This document shows, piece by piece, positions 1 to 8,156 of a DNA stretch of 64,000 nt. Source of the stretch: Scandinavium lactucae (GTDB lineage: Bacteria > Pseudomonadota > Gammaproteobacteria > Enterobacterales > Enterobacteriaceae). The position numbers and the translations under genes were made by a program. Positions within the stretch are counted from its first letter, which is position 1, and each line of letters starts with the position of its first letter. The stretch spans positions 124,001-188,000 of the forward strand of contig NZ_JAWXRD010000027.1 in assembly GCF_033843265.1 (NCBI RefSeq), in the 5' to 3' direction. The notes beneath the pieces were generated by a model. That model was not told the DNA's origin and did no database searches. It saw only the letters and a program-made list of their open reading frames with translations.

Positions 1-1
1 A

Positions 2-277
2 AAGCCCAAAGTTCCGGTGCATGCGGTGGTGACCGCCAGCCAGCCGATGGTGCGGTTTATCGGTAGCGATAATATGACACAAAATCGCGAATTGTTTACC
101 GTGTGGCTCAAAGCATTGCCGCAATGGGTGCAGACCACCACCCCGTATCTTTTCCTGCATACGCCCGATATCGCCCAGGCTCCTGAACTGGTTGATGCCT
201 TATGGCATGACCTGCATGCGGCAATTCCGGACATCGGCCCTCCCCCCGCCATCCCGCAGCAAACTTCTCTATTTTGA
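2..277 (+). CDS. yecE: YecE, DUF72 family protein (3' end only)
   Basis: The reading frame is already open at the left edge, so this is the C-terminal part (about 91 residues) of a longer protein. The residues KPKVPVHAVV, the stretch around VRFIGSD and the ending PAIPQQTSLF match E. coli YecE, a DUF72 protein of the TIM-barrel fold with no established function. The GTG at 17 is inside the gene and is not a start, because homologous residues continue upstream. It is followed after 69 bases by yecN, the E. coli gene order. The identification rests on recognition of the conserved C-terminus. Confidence 0.9.
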   Translation, partial: KPKVPVHAVVTASQPMVRFIGSDNMTQNRELFTVWLKALPQWVQTTTPYLFLHTPDIAQAPELVDALWHDLHAAIPDIGPPPAIPQQTSLF

Positions 278-346
278 GTTATCCTTCCTCGCATAGTGAG
301 TGCTATTAGCGGGTCGATACTCTGCATAATTCAAAATGGAGTTTGT

Positions 347-742
347 ATGGTTAGCGCGCTGTATGTCGTGCTGGGTGCATTATTGTTAATTAAGTTTTCT
401 TTCGATGTGGTTCGCCTGCGAATGCAGTACCGCGTGGCCTATGGCGACGGCGGATTCAACGAACTTCAAAGCGCCATCCGTATTCACGGCAATGCGGTGG
501 AGTACATCCCCATCGGTTTGCTACTGCTGCTGTTTATGGAGATGAACGGGGCGCAAACATGGATGGTTCATCTGTGCGGTCTGATGTTGATTGCCGGACG
601 CCTGATGCACTACTACGGTTTTCACCATCGCCTGTTTAGCTGGCGTCGCTCGGCGATGAGCGCCACCTGGTGTTCATTGGTGCTAATGGTGCTGGCTAAC
701 CTCTGGTATCTGCCCTGGGAGTTGGTTTTCTCCCTGCGTTAG
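347..742 (+). CDS. yecN: YecN, MAPEG-family inner-membrane protein
   Basis: A 131-residue hydrophobic protein with about four membrane segments, matching E. coli YecN in length and nearly throughout (start MVSALY, end WELVFSLR). It belongs to the MAPEG superfamily, whose better known members are glutathione-dependent membrane enzymes; no reaction is known for YecN. The open frame reaches back to 296, but I chose the ATG at 347 because the family begins MVSAL and a GGAG-like ribosome site lies just upstream. It sits between yecE and cmoA on the same strand. Confidence 0.92.
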   Translation: MVSALYVVLGALLLIKFSFDVVRLRMQYRVAYGDGGFNELQSAIRIHGNAVEYIPIGLLLLLFMEMNGAQTWMVHLCGLMLIAGRLMHYYGFHHRLFSWRRSAMSATWCSLVLMVLANLWYLPWELVFSLR

Positions 743-780
743 CGCACAATACGCCGTTTTTTATTTTCTGGAATCACGTT

Positions 781-1524
781 ATGCCCCATCGCGACACGCT
801 TTTTTCTGCTCCGATCGCAAGCCTGGGCGACTGGACCTTTGATGAACGGGTAGCAGAAGTATTCCCCGACATGATCCAGCGTTCAGTGCCTGGTTACTCC
901 AATATCATTTCGATGATTGGCATGCTGGCGGAGCGCTTTGTACAGCCCAACACTCAGGTGTATGACCTCGGGTGTTCGCTAGGCGCAGCTACCCTTTCCA
1001 TTCGCCGTAATATCGTGCAGGAAGGCTGTAAAATCATCGGGGTGGACAACTCCCCGGCGATGGTTGAGCGCTGCCGTCGTCATATCGACGCTTACAAAGC
1101 CCCGACGCCGGTAGAAATCATCGAAGGTGATATTCGCGATATTCACATCGAGAATGCCTCAATGGTGGTGCTCAACTTCACGATGCAGTTTATCGAGCCG
1201 CCGGAACGTCAGGCGCTGCTGGAGAAAATTCATCAAGGGTTGAACCCGGGCGGCGCGTTGGTGCTGTCAGAAAAATTCAGCTTCGAAGATAACAAAGTCG
1301 GCGAACTGTTGTTCAACATGCATCATGACTTTAAGCGCGCCAACGGCTACAGCGAGCTGGAGATCAGCCAGAAGCGCAGCATGCTGGAAAACGTAATGCT
1401 TACCGATTCGGTCGAAACCCATAAAGCGCGTCTGCACGCCGCCGGTTTTGCGCATAGCGAACTGTGGTTCCAGTGTTTCAACTTCGGCTCACTGGTCGCC
1501 CTGAAAGCCGGGGTAGACGAATGA
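781..1524 (+). CDS. cmoA: Carboxy-S-adenosyl-L-methionine synthase CmoA
   Basis: 247 residues, the same length as E. coli CmoA. The family converts S-adenosylmethionine and prephenate into carboxy-SAM, the donor used by CmoB to make the cmo5U wobble modification in tRNA anticodons. A class I methyltransferase fold is visible: the glycine-rich motif I reads VYDLGCSLGAAT (about residues 60-71), followed by the acidic IGVDNSPAMVERC strand end. The stop overlaps the cmoB start in an ATGA, so the two are translationally coupled and act in sequence. Confidence 0.97.
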   Translation: MPHRDTLFSAPIASLGDWTFDERVAEVFPDMIQRSVPGYSNIISMIGMLAERFVQPNTQVYDLGCSLGAATLSIRRNIVQEGCKIIGVDNSPAMVERCRRHIDAYKAPTPVEIIEGDIRDIHIENASMVVLNFTMQFIEPPERQALLEKIHQGLNPGGALVLSEKFSFEDNKVGELLFNMHHDFKRANGYSELEISQKRSMLENVMLTDSVETHKARLHAAGFAHSELWFQCFNFGSLVALKAGVDE

Positions 1525-2495
1525 TCGAGTTTGGCAATTTTTATCAGTTGATTGCGAAAGATCCGCTGCTCTCCCGCTGGCTGGAAACGCTGCCAGCGCA
1601 AATTGGTGCCTGGCAGCGTGAAGCCCTGCACGGTCAGTTTAAACAGTGGTCACGCGCGGTCGAATTCATGCCGGAGTTACAGCCGTGGAAGCTTGATCTG
1701 CTGCACAGCGTCACCGCTGAGAGTGAAGAGCCGCTGGGCGAAGGCCCGACGACCCGCATCGACAAGCTGTTGCGTAACCTGATGCCGTGGCGCAAAGGGC
1801 CGTTTTCGCTGTATGGCGTAAACATCGACACCGAGTGGCGCTCTGACTGGAAATGGGATCGTGTCCTGCCGCATCTGTCCGATTTGACCGGCCGTACCAT
1901 TCTCGACGTCGGCTGCGGCAGTGGTTATCACATGTGGCGCATGATTGGTGCGGGCGCGAAGCTGGCGGTCGGCATCGATCCAACACAGCTGTTCCTGTGC
2001 CAGTTTGAAGCGGTACGCAAACTGCTCGGCAACGATCAGCGCGCGCATCTGCTACCGCTCGGCATCGAACAAATGCCGGTGCTCAACGCGTTCGATACCG
2101 TGTTTTCGATGGGCGTGCTCTACCATCGCCGTTCACCGCTGGAGCACCTCTGGCAGCTAAAAGATCAGTTGGTCAGCGAAGGCGAATTAGTGCTGGAAAC
2201 ATTGGTCGTAGAAGGTGATGAGAACACGGTTCTGGTGCCTGGCGATCGCTACGCGCAAATGCGTAATGTCTACTTTATCCCGTCCGCTCCTGCCCTTAAG
2301 CAGTGGCTGGAAAAATGCGGGTTCGTTGACGTGCGCATTGTCGATATGAACCTGACCAGCACCGAAGAACAGCGCCGCACCGAGTGGATGACCACCGAAT
2401 CGCTGGCCGAGTTTCTCGACCCGAACGACAGCAGCAAAACCATCGAAGGCTACCCTGCCCCGCTGCGTGCCGTGCTGATTGCGAAAAAGCCGTAG
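1521..2495 (+). CDS. cmoB: tRNA U34 carboxymethyltransferase CmoB
   Basis: 324 residues, close to the 323 of E. coli CmoB. It transfers the carboxymethyl group of carboxy-SAM to 5-hydroxyuridine at position 34 of tRNA. Motif I ILDVGCGSGYHMWRM and the GIDPTQLF segment mark the cofactor-binding Rossmann fold in the middle of the protein, behind an N-terminal domain typical of CmoB. The ATG at 1521 overlaps the cmoA stop; the longer open frame from 1464 lies inside cmoA and is not used. No clear terminator follows. The intergenic stretch instead carries a long imperfect palindrome. Confidence 0.97.
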   Translation: MIEFGNFYQLIAKDPLLSRWLETLPAQIGAWQREALHGQFKQWSRAVEFMPELQPWKLDLLHSVTAESEEPLGEGPTTRIDKLLRNLMPWRKGPFSLYGVNIDTEWRSDWKWDRVLPHLSDLTGRTILDVGCGSGYHMWRMIGAGAKLAVGIDPTQLFLCQFEAVRKLLGNDQRAHLLPLGIEQMPVLNAFDTVFSMGVLYHRRSPLEHLWQLKDQLVSEGELVLETLVVEGDENTVLVPGDRYAQMRNVYFIPSAPALKQWLEKCGFVDVRIVDMNLTSTEEQRRTEWMTTESLAEFLDPNDSSKTIEGYPAPLRAVLIAKKP

Positions 2496-2503
2496 AGCGC
2501 TCT

Positions 2504-2642
2504 TTCAGGTTCAGCGGAGCCAAGCCGTCGGCGTCGAAGTCAGTTTGTTCCCGGCAAGCGCGCAGGTCCCGGAGCGTACACTTAGTACGTGAGGAGACCG
2601 AGCACTTCCCGGGGACAAAATGGCGAGTAAGCCAGGCTGAAG
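2504..2642. repeat. Long imperfect palindrome, ERIC-like intergenic element
   Basis: The non-coding DNA after cmoB folds back on itself almost completely. The centre is CGTAC-ACTTA-GTACG (2575-2589). Moving outward, TTTGTTCCCGG on the left (2544-2554) mirrors CCGGGGACAAA on the right (2609-2619), and TTCAG near 2505 mirrors CTGAA near 2638, with a few mismatches and indels. Size, central symmetry and position between convergent genes resemble enterobacterial intergenic repeats of the ERIC/IRU kind, but the sequence is not the ERIC consensus I know. Only one copy was noticed in this window. Confidence 0.5.
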
Positions 2643-2647
2643 GAAGG

Positions 2648-2683
2648 ATAAAAAAGAGGCCCCTGTTTAAAAGGCAGGGGCCT
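2648..2683 (-). terminator. Rho-independent terminator of cutC/MicL
   Basis: A 9-bp perfect stem (AGGCCCCTG 2657-2665 with CAGGGGCCT 2675-2683) with a 9-nt loop is followed on the minus strand by CTTTTTTATCC. It lies about 50 bases past the cutC stop. Confidence 0.9.
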
Positions 2684-2956
2684 GGTACAAATACGCATCA
2701 CATTGGGCGATATGATGCACGGTAAAAATCACTATTAACTGTAACGGTTAACGATCGCCTTCATCTCCGCTACCGATGCGCCATTCACAGCGTATCGTGA
2801 GTATTCATCTGCCGTCGGGTCAGTGGACATCGACAGGCCCGGGTTTCGGTATTGCATTACCGATGGCACCCATTGTCCGGCGGAGCTGTGAAGCTCTTTT
2901 ATCCCCGCATCGAGAAACAACGCCAGGTTGTTTGCCCGCACGCCTGCTCCGGCCAT
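2649..2956 (-). ncRNA. micL: MicL sRNA (sigma-E dependent, from cutC 3' region), predicted
   Basis: In E. coli MicL is transcribed from a sigma-E promoter inside cutC as an RNA of about 308 nt. It is processed to an 80-nt form ending at the cutC terminator and represses lpp translation. Here a sigma-E-like promoter (GGAACTA, 17 bases, TCCAA) lies inside cutC at 2990-2962 on the minus strand. It predicts a start near 2956, and the run of T after the terminator ends near 2649, giving about 308 nt. The processed form would cover about 2649-2728. The match in position and length is the evidence; base identity with E. coli MicL was not checked. Confidence 0.65.
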
Positions 2957-3475
2957 AATGATTGGAACATCGCGGCGGCTAATTAGTTCCCGAAGAAGTG
3001 AAAGTCCTTTTTCTGCCGTTTGCTGCTGGCCGGAGGTAAGAATGCGCGCCACGCCAAGTTCAGCAAGGTTATCAAACGCCTGAAGGGGATCGGCGCACAT
3101 ATCAAATGCCCGATGGAAAGTCACTGCCAGCGAACCGGCCGCTGCCATAATCTGCCGCATCCGCGGCATATCGACTTTACCGTTCGCGTCGAGGATACCG
3201 ATGACCAGCCCCGGAAAGCCCAGATCGCGTACGGTGTAAACATCGTCCAGCATCGCCGCAAACTCACCGTCGGTGTAGCAAAAATCCCCACCACGCGGGC
3301 GAATAATCGGATGCACCGGAATACTCACCTGCTGACGAGCGGATTTCAGCACGCCAATGGAAGGTGTTAAGCCGCCTTCCAGCGGCGCGGCACACAGTTC
3401 GATTCGGTCGGCACCGTTTTGCTGCGCTTCTCGCGCACATTCCATGCTGTAACAGCACACTTCCAGCAAAGCCAT
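2735..3475 (-). CDS. cutC: CutC family protein (copper homeostasis-associated)
   Basis: 246 residues, TIM-barrel family PF03932, matching E. coli CutC along its length (MALLEVCCYSMECA at the start, HPIIRPRGGDFCY and TFHRAFDMC in the barrel). It was named for copper tolerance in E. coli; part of that phenotype has been ascribed to the sRNA MicL encoded at its 3' end, and the biochemical role of the protein is unclear. The ATG at 3475 is chosen over the longer frame to 3505 because of an AGGAG ribosome site and homology. It is transcribed toward cmoB and ends in a strong terminator. Confidence 0.95.
   Translation of the reverse strand: MALLEVCCYSMECAREAQQNGADRIELCAAPLEGGLTPSIGVLKSARQQVSIPVHPIIRPRGGDFCYTDGEFAAMLDDVYTVRDLGFPGLVIGILDANGKVDMPRMRQIMAAAGSLAVTFHRAFDMCADPLQAFDNLAELGVARILTSGQQQTAEKGLSLLRELISRRDVPIIMAGAGVRANNLALFLDAGIKELHSSAGQWVPSVMQYRNPGLSMSTDPTADEYSRYAVNGASVAEMKAIVNRYS
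2962..2990 (-). promoter_or_regulatory. Sigma-E-like promoter inside cutC (for micL)
   Basis: On the minus strand GGAACTA (2990-2984) is separated by 17 bases from TCCAA (2966-2962), close to the sigma-E consensus GGAACTT/TCnAA. The predicted start is near 2956. It lies inside the coding sequence, where E. coli has the micL promoter. Confidence 0.55.
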
Positions 3476-3541
3476 TACTTTCTCCTTATCATTCGGGTGC
3501 AACATGATGACACAGTCGTAAAAATCGATTCCCGGGCAAGC

Positions 3542-4114
3542 TCACATTGTTGTGTCATCCGCTTCACTCGCCACAATTTCCTCAAGGGTCCAGGGATGGA
3601 ATTTGATGGTCACTTTGCCATCCGTAACCGCCAGGGTCGGGTTTGGCAATCGTTCGCGCTCGCCCTTCGGCGAACTGGTTTTGACAAAAATACCTGGCTG
3701 GCTCAAGCCGTCATCGGATAACAGTGCCAGCGCGCGGGCACTCAGCGTCTCCGTCTCGCCCGGCAGCACAATTTCGATATGTTCCCAGCCCTCGTGCGGG
3801 TAGCGTTTTTCACCCGGCCACGGTAACTCCACCACGCTAAACTGCCAGTGTGCGACGCACACCGGTTCGTGCAGTTTGAACAGGCAAATCGGCCGCCCGT
3901 TGATGATGTTCTCGGAGAGCAATTCACCGCACTGTTCAAAGCCCTGCCGCCAGCGCTCTGCGGTGGCATTCTGATGGCAGCGCAGTGAAATATGGTCAGC
4001 GTCGAGAGGGGCGATGTCCAGACCCAGGCGGTCAGCCAGTTCAGTTAACGCCTGCGTGAAACGCGGCAAGTCCGCTACGATATCCTGTAATGCTTGGTTG
4101 GTTTTCCAGTTCAC
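3542..4114 (-). CDS. yecM: YecM family protein
   Basis: 190 residues, matching E. coli YecM; highly conserved blocks include DADHISLRCHQNATAERW and ELPWPGEKRYPHEGWEHIE. YecM has a glyoxalase/VOC-like fold with probable metal-binding His/Glu residues; its substrate is unknown. The frame is open to 4288, but homologues start at M(A)NWQ, so the GTG at 4114 (VNWKTNQ) is the likely start. It is divergent from argS, with about 190 bases between the starts, which must hold both promoters. Confidence 0.88.
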   Translation of the reverse strand: MNWKTNQALQDIVADLPRFTQALTELADRLGLDIAPLDADHISLRCHQNATAERWRQGFEQCGELLSENIINGRPICLFKLHEPVCVAHWQFSVVELPWPGEKRYPHEGWEHIEIVLPGETETLSARALALLSDDGLSQPGIFVKTSSPKGERERLPNPTLAVTDGKVTIKFHPWTLEEIVASEADDTTM

Positions 4115-4305
4115 TTTTTCGCCCTCGGCCCGGTTTTTGCTGGCCGTTAATTTACCCTGTTGGCACGCCGCAACCAACTGCTGATTAACGCGCCGTTGCA
4201 GGGCTGACGGCCCGTCGCAAATGCAGTATACTGGCTGGCTTAATTTGTTCTCATTTTCGGCGTTGCCCTGGCAACCGCGCAGCGCCATTAACGTAAGGTA
4301 TTCCG

Positions 4306-6039
4306 GTGAATATTCAGGCTCTTCTCTCAGAAAAAGTCAGTCAGGCACTGATTGCGGCAGGCGCACCTGCCGATTGCGAACCACAGGTTCGTCAGTCAGC
4401 AAAAGTACAGTTTGGTGACTATCAGGCCAACGGCGTGATGGCAGTTGCGAAAAAACTGGGCATAGCGCCGCGACAACTTGCAGAGCAGGTACTGTCTCAT
4501 CTGAGCCTCGACGGCATCGCGAATAAAGTCGAAATCGCCGGTCCTGGCTTTATCAACATCTTCCTCGACCCGGCGTTTCTGGCGCAGGGTGTGAACGATG
4601 CACTGAAATCTGACCGTCTCGGCGTGGCGCAGCCTGAAACGCAGACCGTGGTTGTCGACTACTCCGCGCCAAACGTGGCGAAAGAGATGCACGTCGGCCA
4701 CCTGCGCTCCACCATTATCGGTGATGCCGCAGTGCGTACCCTGGAGTTTCTCGGTCATAAGGTTATCCGGGCCAACCACGTCGGCGACTGGGGTACCCAG
4801 TTCGGGATGCTGATTGCCTATCTGGAAAAACAGCAGCAGGAAAACGCGGGTGAAATGGCGCTGGCTGACCTCGAAGGCTTCTATCGCCAGGCGAAGCAGC
4901 ATTACGACTCAGACGAAGCCTTCGCCGAGCGCGCACGCAGCTATGTGGTCAAACTGCAGGGCGGCGACGCGTACTTCCTCGAGATGTGGCGCAAGCTGGT
5001 CGACATCACCATGGCGCAGAACCAGATAACCTACAACCGCCTGAACGTGACCCTGACTCGCGACGACGTGATGGGTGAGAGCCTGTATAACCCGATGCTG
5101 CCGGGCATCGTGGCAGACCTGAAAGCCAAAGGTCTGGCGACTGAGAGCGAAGGCGCGACCGTGGTATTCCTTGATGAGTACAAAAACAAGGAAGGTGACC
5201 CGATGGGCGTCATCATCCAGAAAAAGGATGGCGGCTATCTCTACACCACTACCGATATCGCCTGCGCGAAATACCGGTACGAAACCCTCCATGCTGACCG
5301 CGTGCTGTATTACATCGATTCCCGTCAGCATCAGCACCTGATGCAGGCGTGGACCATCGTGCGCAAAGCGGGATATGTGCCAGATTCCGTACCGTTGGAG
5401 CATCACATGTTTGGCATGATGCTGGGTAAAGACGGCAAGCCGTTTAAAACCCGCGCCGGTGGCACCGTTAAACTGGCCGATCTGCTGGACGAAGCGCTGG
5501 AACGCGCCCGTCGCCTGGTGGCGGAAAAGAACCCGGATATGCCTGCGGACGAGCTGGAAAAACTGGCCAATACCGTCGGTATTGGTGCGGTGAAATACGC
5601 GGACCTCTCCAAAAACCGCACCACTGATTACGTCTTCGACTGGGACAACATGCTGGCGTTCGAAGGCAACACTGCGCCGTATATGCAGTATGCGTACACC
5701 CGCGTGCTGTCCGTGTTCCGTAAAGCCGACCTCGACGAGAACGCTATCGTTAATGCCCCGGTGGTGATTAACGAAGATCGTGAAGCCCAGTTGGCGGCGC
5801 GTCTGCTGCAGTTTGAAGAAACCCTGAACGTGGTCGCTCGGGAAGGAACGCCACATGTGATGTGCGCTTACCTGTATGACCTCGCAGGCCTGTTCTCAGG
5901 CTTCTACGAGCACTGCCCTATCCTTACCGCTGACAGCGAAGAGATTCGTAACAGCCGCCTGAAACTGGCGTTGCTGACCTCGAAAACACTGAAGCTGGGT
6001 CTGGATACGCTGGGTATTGAAACCGTAGAGCGGATGTAA
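4306..6039 (+). CDS. argS: Arginyl-tRNA synthetase
   Basis: 577 residues, the E. coli length, and near identical to E. coli ArgS. Class I aminoacyl-tRNA synthetase that charges tRNA-Arg in the cytoplasm. It has an N-terminal Arg-tRNA-synthetase additional domain, the HIGH-type signature in APNVAKEMHVGHLRS (about residue 130), the tRNA-dependent Rossmann catalytic domain, and the C-terminal anticodon-binding DALR domain ending GIETVERM. The start is a GTG at 4306 behind AAGG, as in E. coli. It is a single-gene unit closed by a hairpin at 6048. Confidence 0.98.
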   Translation: MNIQALLSEKVSQALIAAGAPADCEPQVRQSAKVQFGDYQANGVMAVAKKLGIAPRQLAEQVLSHLSLDGIANKVEIAGPGFINIFLDPAFLAQGVNDALKSDRLGVAQPETQTVVVDYSAPNVAKEMHVGHLRSTIIGDAAVRTLEFLGHKVIRANHVGDWGTQFGMLIAYLEKQQQENAGEMALADLEGFYRQAKQHYDSDEAFAERARSYVVKLQGGDAYFLEMWRKLVDITMAQNQITYNRLNVTLTRDDVMGESLYNPMLPGIVADLKAKGLATESEGATVVFLDEYKNKEGDPMGVIIQKKDGGYLYTTTDIACAKYRYETLHADRVLYYIDSRQHQHLMQAWTIVRKAGYVPDSVPLEHHMFGMMLGKDGKPFKTRAGGTVKLADLLDEALERARRLVAEKNPDMPADELEKLANTVGIGAVKYADLSKNRTTDYVFDWDNMLAFEGNTAPYMQYAYTRVLSVFRKADLDENAIVNAPVVINEDREAQLAARLLQFEETLNVVAREGTPHVMCAYLYDLAGLFSGFYEHCPILTADSEEIRNSRLKLALLTSKTLKLGLDTLGIETVERM

Positions 6040-6047
6040 TCGCAAAC

Positions 6048-6076
6048 GGCTCGTCACGCCCGGTGGCGAGCCTTGC
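6048..6076 (+). terminator. Probable argS terminator hairpin
   Basis: GGCTCGTCAC (from 6048) pairs with GTGGCGAGCC (to 6072) around a short loop, 8 bases past the argS stop. The trailing T tract is weak (TTGCTTC), so it may act less efficiently or as an end-protecting hairpin. Confidence 0.6.
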
Positions 6077-6086
6077 TTCACTCGTA

Positions 6087-6878
6087 TTAGCGAACAATTC
6101 CCCGCCGCGAACGCGAAAAGAATCGCGCATAAAGCGCCGCCACAGGTAAATCACTTCCCCGCATTTGCAACGCGCTTTTGACGTCGTCAATGGCCAGCGC
6201 CTGATGGTATAAACGCTGATACAGTTCATGAATAAGATTCTGCTGCGCTGCATCTAGCGCCAGAAACACACTCGACTCAACATTAACGCCCCTCGGTTTC
6301 GCATGATTGCCTCCTGCTATTACGAAGGGCGGAACATCCTGAACCACTCCGGCCTGATCGAGGATCCGGGCACCACTGCCTAACACGCAGAACTGATGAA
6401 TGGCACACATAAAGCCCACCTGCGCATCGTCATTAAGTTCAACGTGCCCAGCCAGGCCGCTGTTATCGCCAATCCTCGTCCTGTTACCCACCACGCAGTC
6501 GTGACCAATATGCACGCTATTGAAGAAGCGATTATCATCGCCAACGATCGTCGAACTGAGTCCCTGCACCGTACCGCGATGAAGGGTGGCATTTTTACCA
6601 ATTTGATTACGGTCGCCAATCACCAGCGTGGTGGGTTCGTTGGCGTATTTCAGATCCTGATTTACGTCACCAATGGAAGCATACTGACCAAAGATATTGT
6701 CGCGGCCTATGGTCGTTAGGCCGGTAATCACCGAACAGGCCCCGACCTGGGTTCCTTCACCGATCACAACACCTGCGGTAATAACACAAAACGGGCCGAT
6801 GCTGACGAACGCACCAATAACAGCCCCGGACTCCACCACACTGCTGGCAGCGATGCGGGACGTGGGCGAAATGGACAA
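6087..6878 (-). CDS. LpxA-like acyl-ACP acyltransferase (second copy type)
   Basis: 263 residues of left-handed beta-helix hexapeptide repeats, clearly related to LpxA (UDP-GlcNAc 3-O-acyltransferase, first step of lipid A synthesis). Family landmarks are kept: the IGDVNQDLKYANEPT loop, HRGTVQG, and NSVHIGHDC with His126 at the place of the catalytic His125 of LpxA, then VPPFVIAGGNHAKPRGVN. The C-terminal helical part is shorter and diverged. The essential lpxA normally lies in the fabZ-lpxB cluster, so this is a paralogue. Its acyl chain or sugar acceptor cannot be read from sequence. It stands alone, convergent with argS. Confidence 0.8.
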   Translation of the reverse strand: MSISPTSRIAASSVVESGAVIGAFVSIGPFCVITAGVVIGEGTQVGACSVITGLTTIGRDNIFGQYASIGDVNQDLKYANEPTTLVIGDRNQIGKNATLHRGTVQGLSSTIVGDDNRFFNSVHIGHDCVVGNRTRIGDNSGLAGHVELNDDAQVGFMCAIHQFCVLGSGARILDQAGVVQDVPPFVIAGGNHAKPRGVNVESSVFLALDAAQQNLIHELYQRLYHQALAIDDVKSALQMRGSDLPVAALYARFFSRSRRGIVR

Positions 6879-6971
6879 GGGATTTTCCTGGTGGGGGGCA
6901 AGCGAGAGTGCGGAGCATAATCAATTGGACAACATATTACTTCTTATTTTTAGAGCTCCTCCACGAAATCA

Positions 6972-6993
6972 GGCCTGTCTGATGCGACAGGCC
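6972..6993 (-). terminator. Hairpin downstream of rhiN, possible terminator
   Basis: A perfect 8-bp stem GGCCTGTC/GACAGGCC with a 6-nt loop, 22 bases past the rhiN stop. On the minus strand only a short T run (TGATTTC) follows, so efficiency is uncertain. Confidence 0.55.
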
Positions 6994-7015
6994 CTTCGAC
7001 TCATCAATAATCGAC

Positions 7016-8155
7016 TCACAGATAAATACGCAGATACTCTCCAAGGCACAAAATCGCCATCGCCTGACCATACGGCATTGAGGTCAGCGGGATCTGGCGG
7101 TAGAACTCCAGATTGCTGCCCATCCCGGTGCCGAATGAGGTTTGCAGCAGCTCGCCATCCGGCGAGATATTAGCCACAATACCGCGAATCGCTTTTTCCG
7201 CCACTTCAGCGTAGTCCGCTGACACATAGCGTTTGCGTACCGCCTTGAGAATGCCATAGGCAAACCCGGCGGTGGCCGAGGCTTCAAGATAAGAGTGCGG
7301 ATCGTCGAGCAACGTATGCCACAGGCCGCTGTCATCCTGACATTTCGCCAGCGCGGCGATCTGCGCATTCAGCACCTGCACCAGATAGCGACGCACGGCG
7401 TTGTTTTCAGGCAAATCCACCAGCTCGAGGAAATCAGGGATAACGATGGTCAACCAGCTGTTACCGCGCGCCCAGCGTGCATTAGCAAAGTTATGATTGC
7501 CTTCATAATTCCAGCCGTGGAACCACAGCCCGGTCTGGCGGTCCATCAAGTTTTGCACGTGCAGCAGGAACTGATATACCGCTTCCTCAACGTATTCAGG
7601 TCGATTGAGCAACTTACCAATTTTAGCCAACGGCAGCACGGTCATCATCAGCGTGTCATCCCACATTTGCTGATGATTTTCCTCCGCCAGAGTGATGTGC
7701 TGCATCCCGCCATGTTCCGTGCGCGGCATGTCATGCATCGCCCATTCCGCCCAGCTTTCCAGCCACGGCAGATATTGCGGATTTCTCGTCTCTTCGTAGC
7801 GGTACGCAAGGGTCAGGAACGGGGCCATCGTATTAACGTTTTTGGTGGTTGCCCCTTCGGCAAAGCGATCGGCAAACCAACTGTCGATGATGTCGCGCAT
7901 CTGCGCATCGCCGGTTTGCTGAAAATACTGATGAATGCCGTACAGCCCCACACCGTGCGTCCACTCCCAGCCCGCCCATCCTTTGGTGTCAATCACGCGC
8001 CCGTCGTCGAGACGCAGCAGAAACTGACCACTTTCATCCTTGATATTGACCATATTGTGCGTCACTTTCTGGATCAGCGCCTTCAGTTCGTCCCGGGCGA
8101 TGAAGCGTTCAGGTTGACACAGTAATGGGCTATGTTTGACAGGCCAGACTTTCAT
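7016..8155 (-). CDS. rhiN: Unsaturated rhamnogalacturonyl hydrolase (GH105)
   Basis: 379 residues of an alpha/alpha-barrel glycoside hydrolase of family GH105/88 (YteR/RhiN type). These cytoplasmic enzymes remove the unsaturated galacturonyl residue from rhamnogalacturonan-derived disaccharides made by lyases. Conserved blocks include DTKGWAGWEWTHG, MWDDTLMM with the Asp pair typical of the active site, and NARWARGNSW. It is the second gene after a GPH-family transporter; one base separates the transporter stop from this ATG, and a GGAGG ribosome site lies in the transporter's last codons, so the two are coupled. This matches the rhiT-rhiN pair of pectinolytic enterobacteria. A KdgR-like operator lies upstream of the operon. 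Confidence 0.8.
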   Translation of the reverse strand: MKVWPVKHSPLLCQPERFIARDELKALIQKVTHNMVNIKDESGQFLLRLDDGRVIDTKGWAGWEWTHGVGLYGIHQYFQQTGDAQMRDIIDSWFADRFAEGATTKNVNTMAPFLTLAYRYEETRNPQYLPWLESWAEWAMHDMPRTEHGGMQHITLAEENHQQMWDDTLMMTVLPLAKIGKLLNRPEYVEEAVYQFLLHVQNLMDRQTGLWFHGWNYEGNHNFANARWARGNSWLTIVIPDFLELVDLPENNAVRRYLVQVLNAQIAALAKCQDDSGLWHTLLDDPHSYLEASATAGFAYGILKAVRKRYVSADYAEVAEKAIRGIVANISPDGELLQTSFGTGMGSNLEFYRQIPLTSMPYGQAMAILCLGEYLRIYL

Positions 8156-8156
8156 T

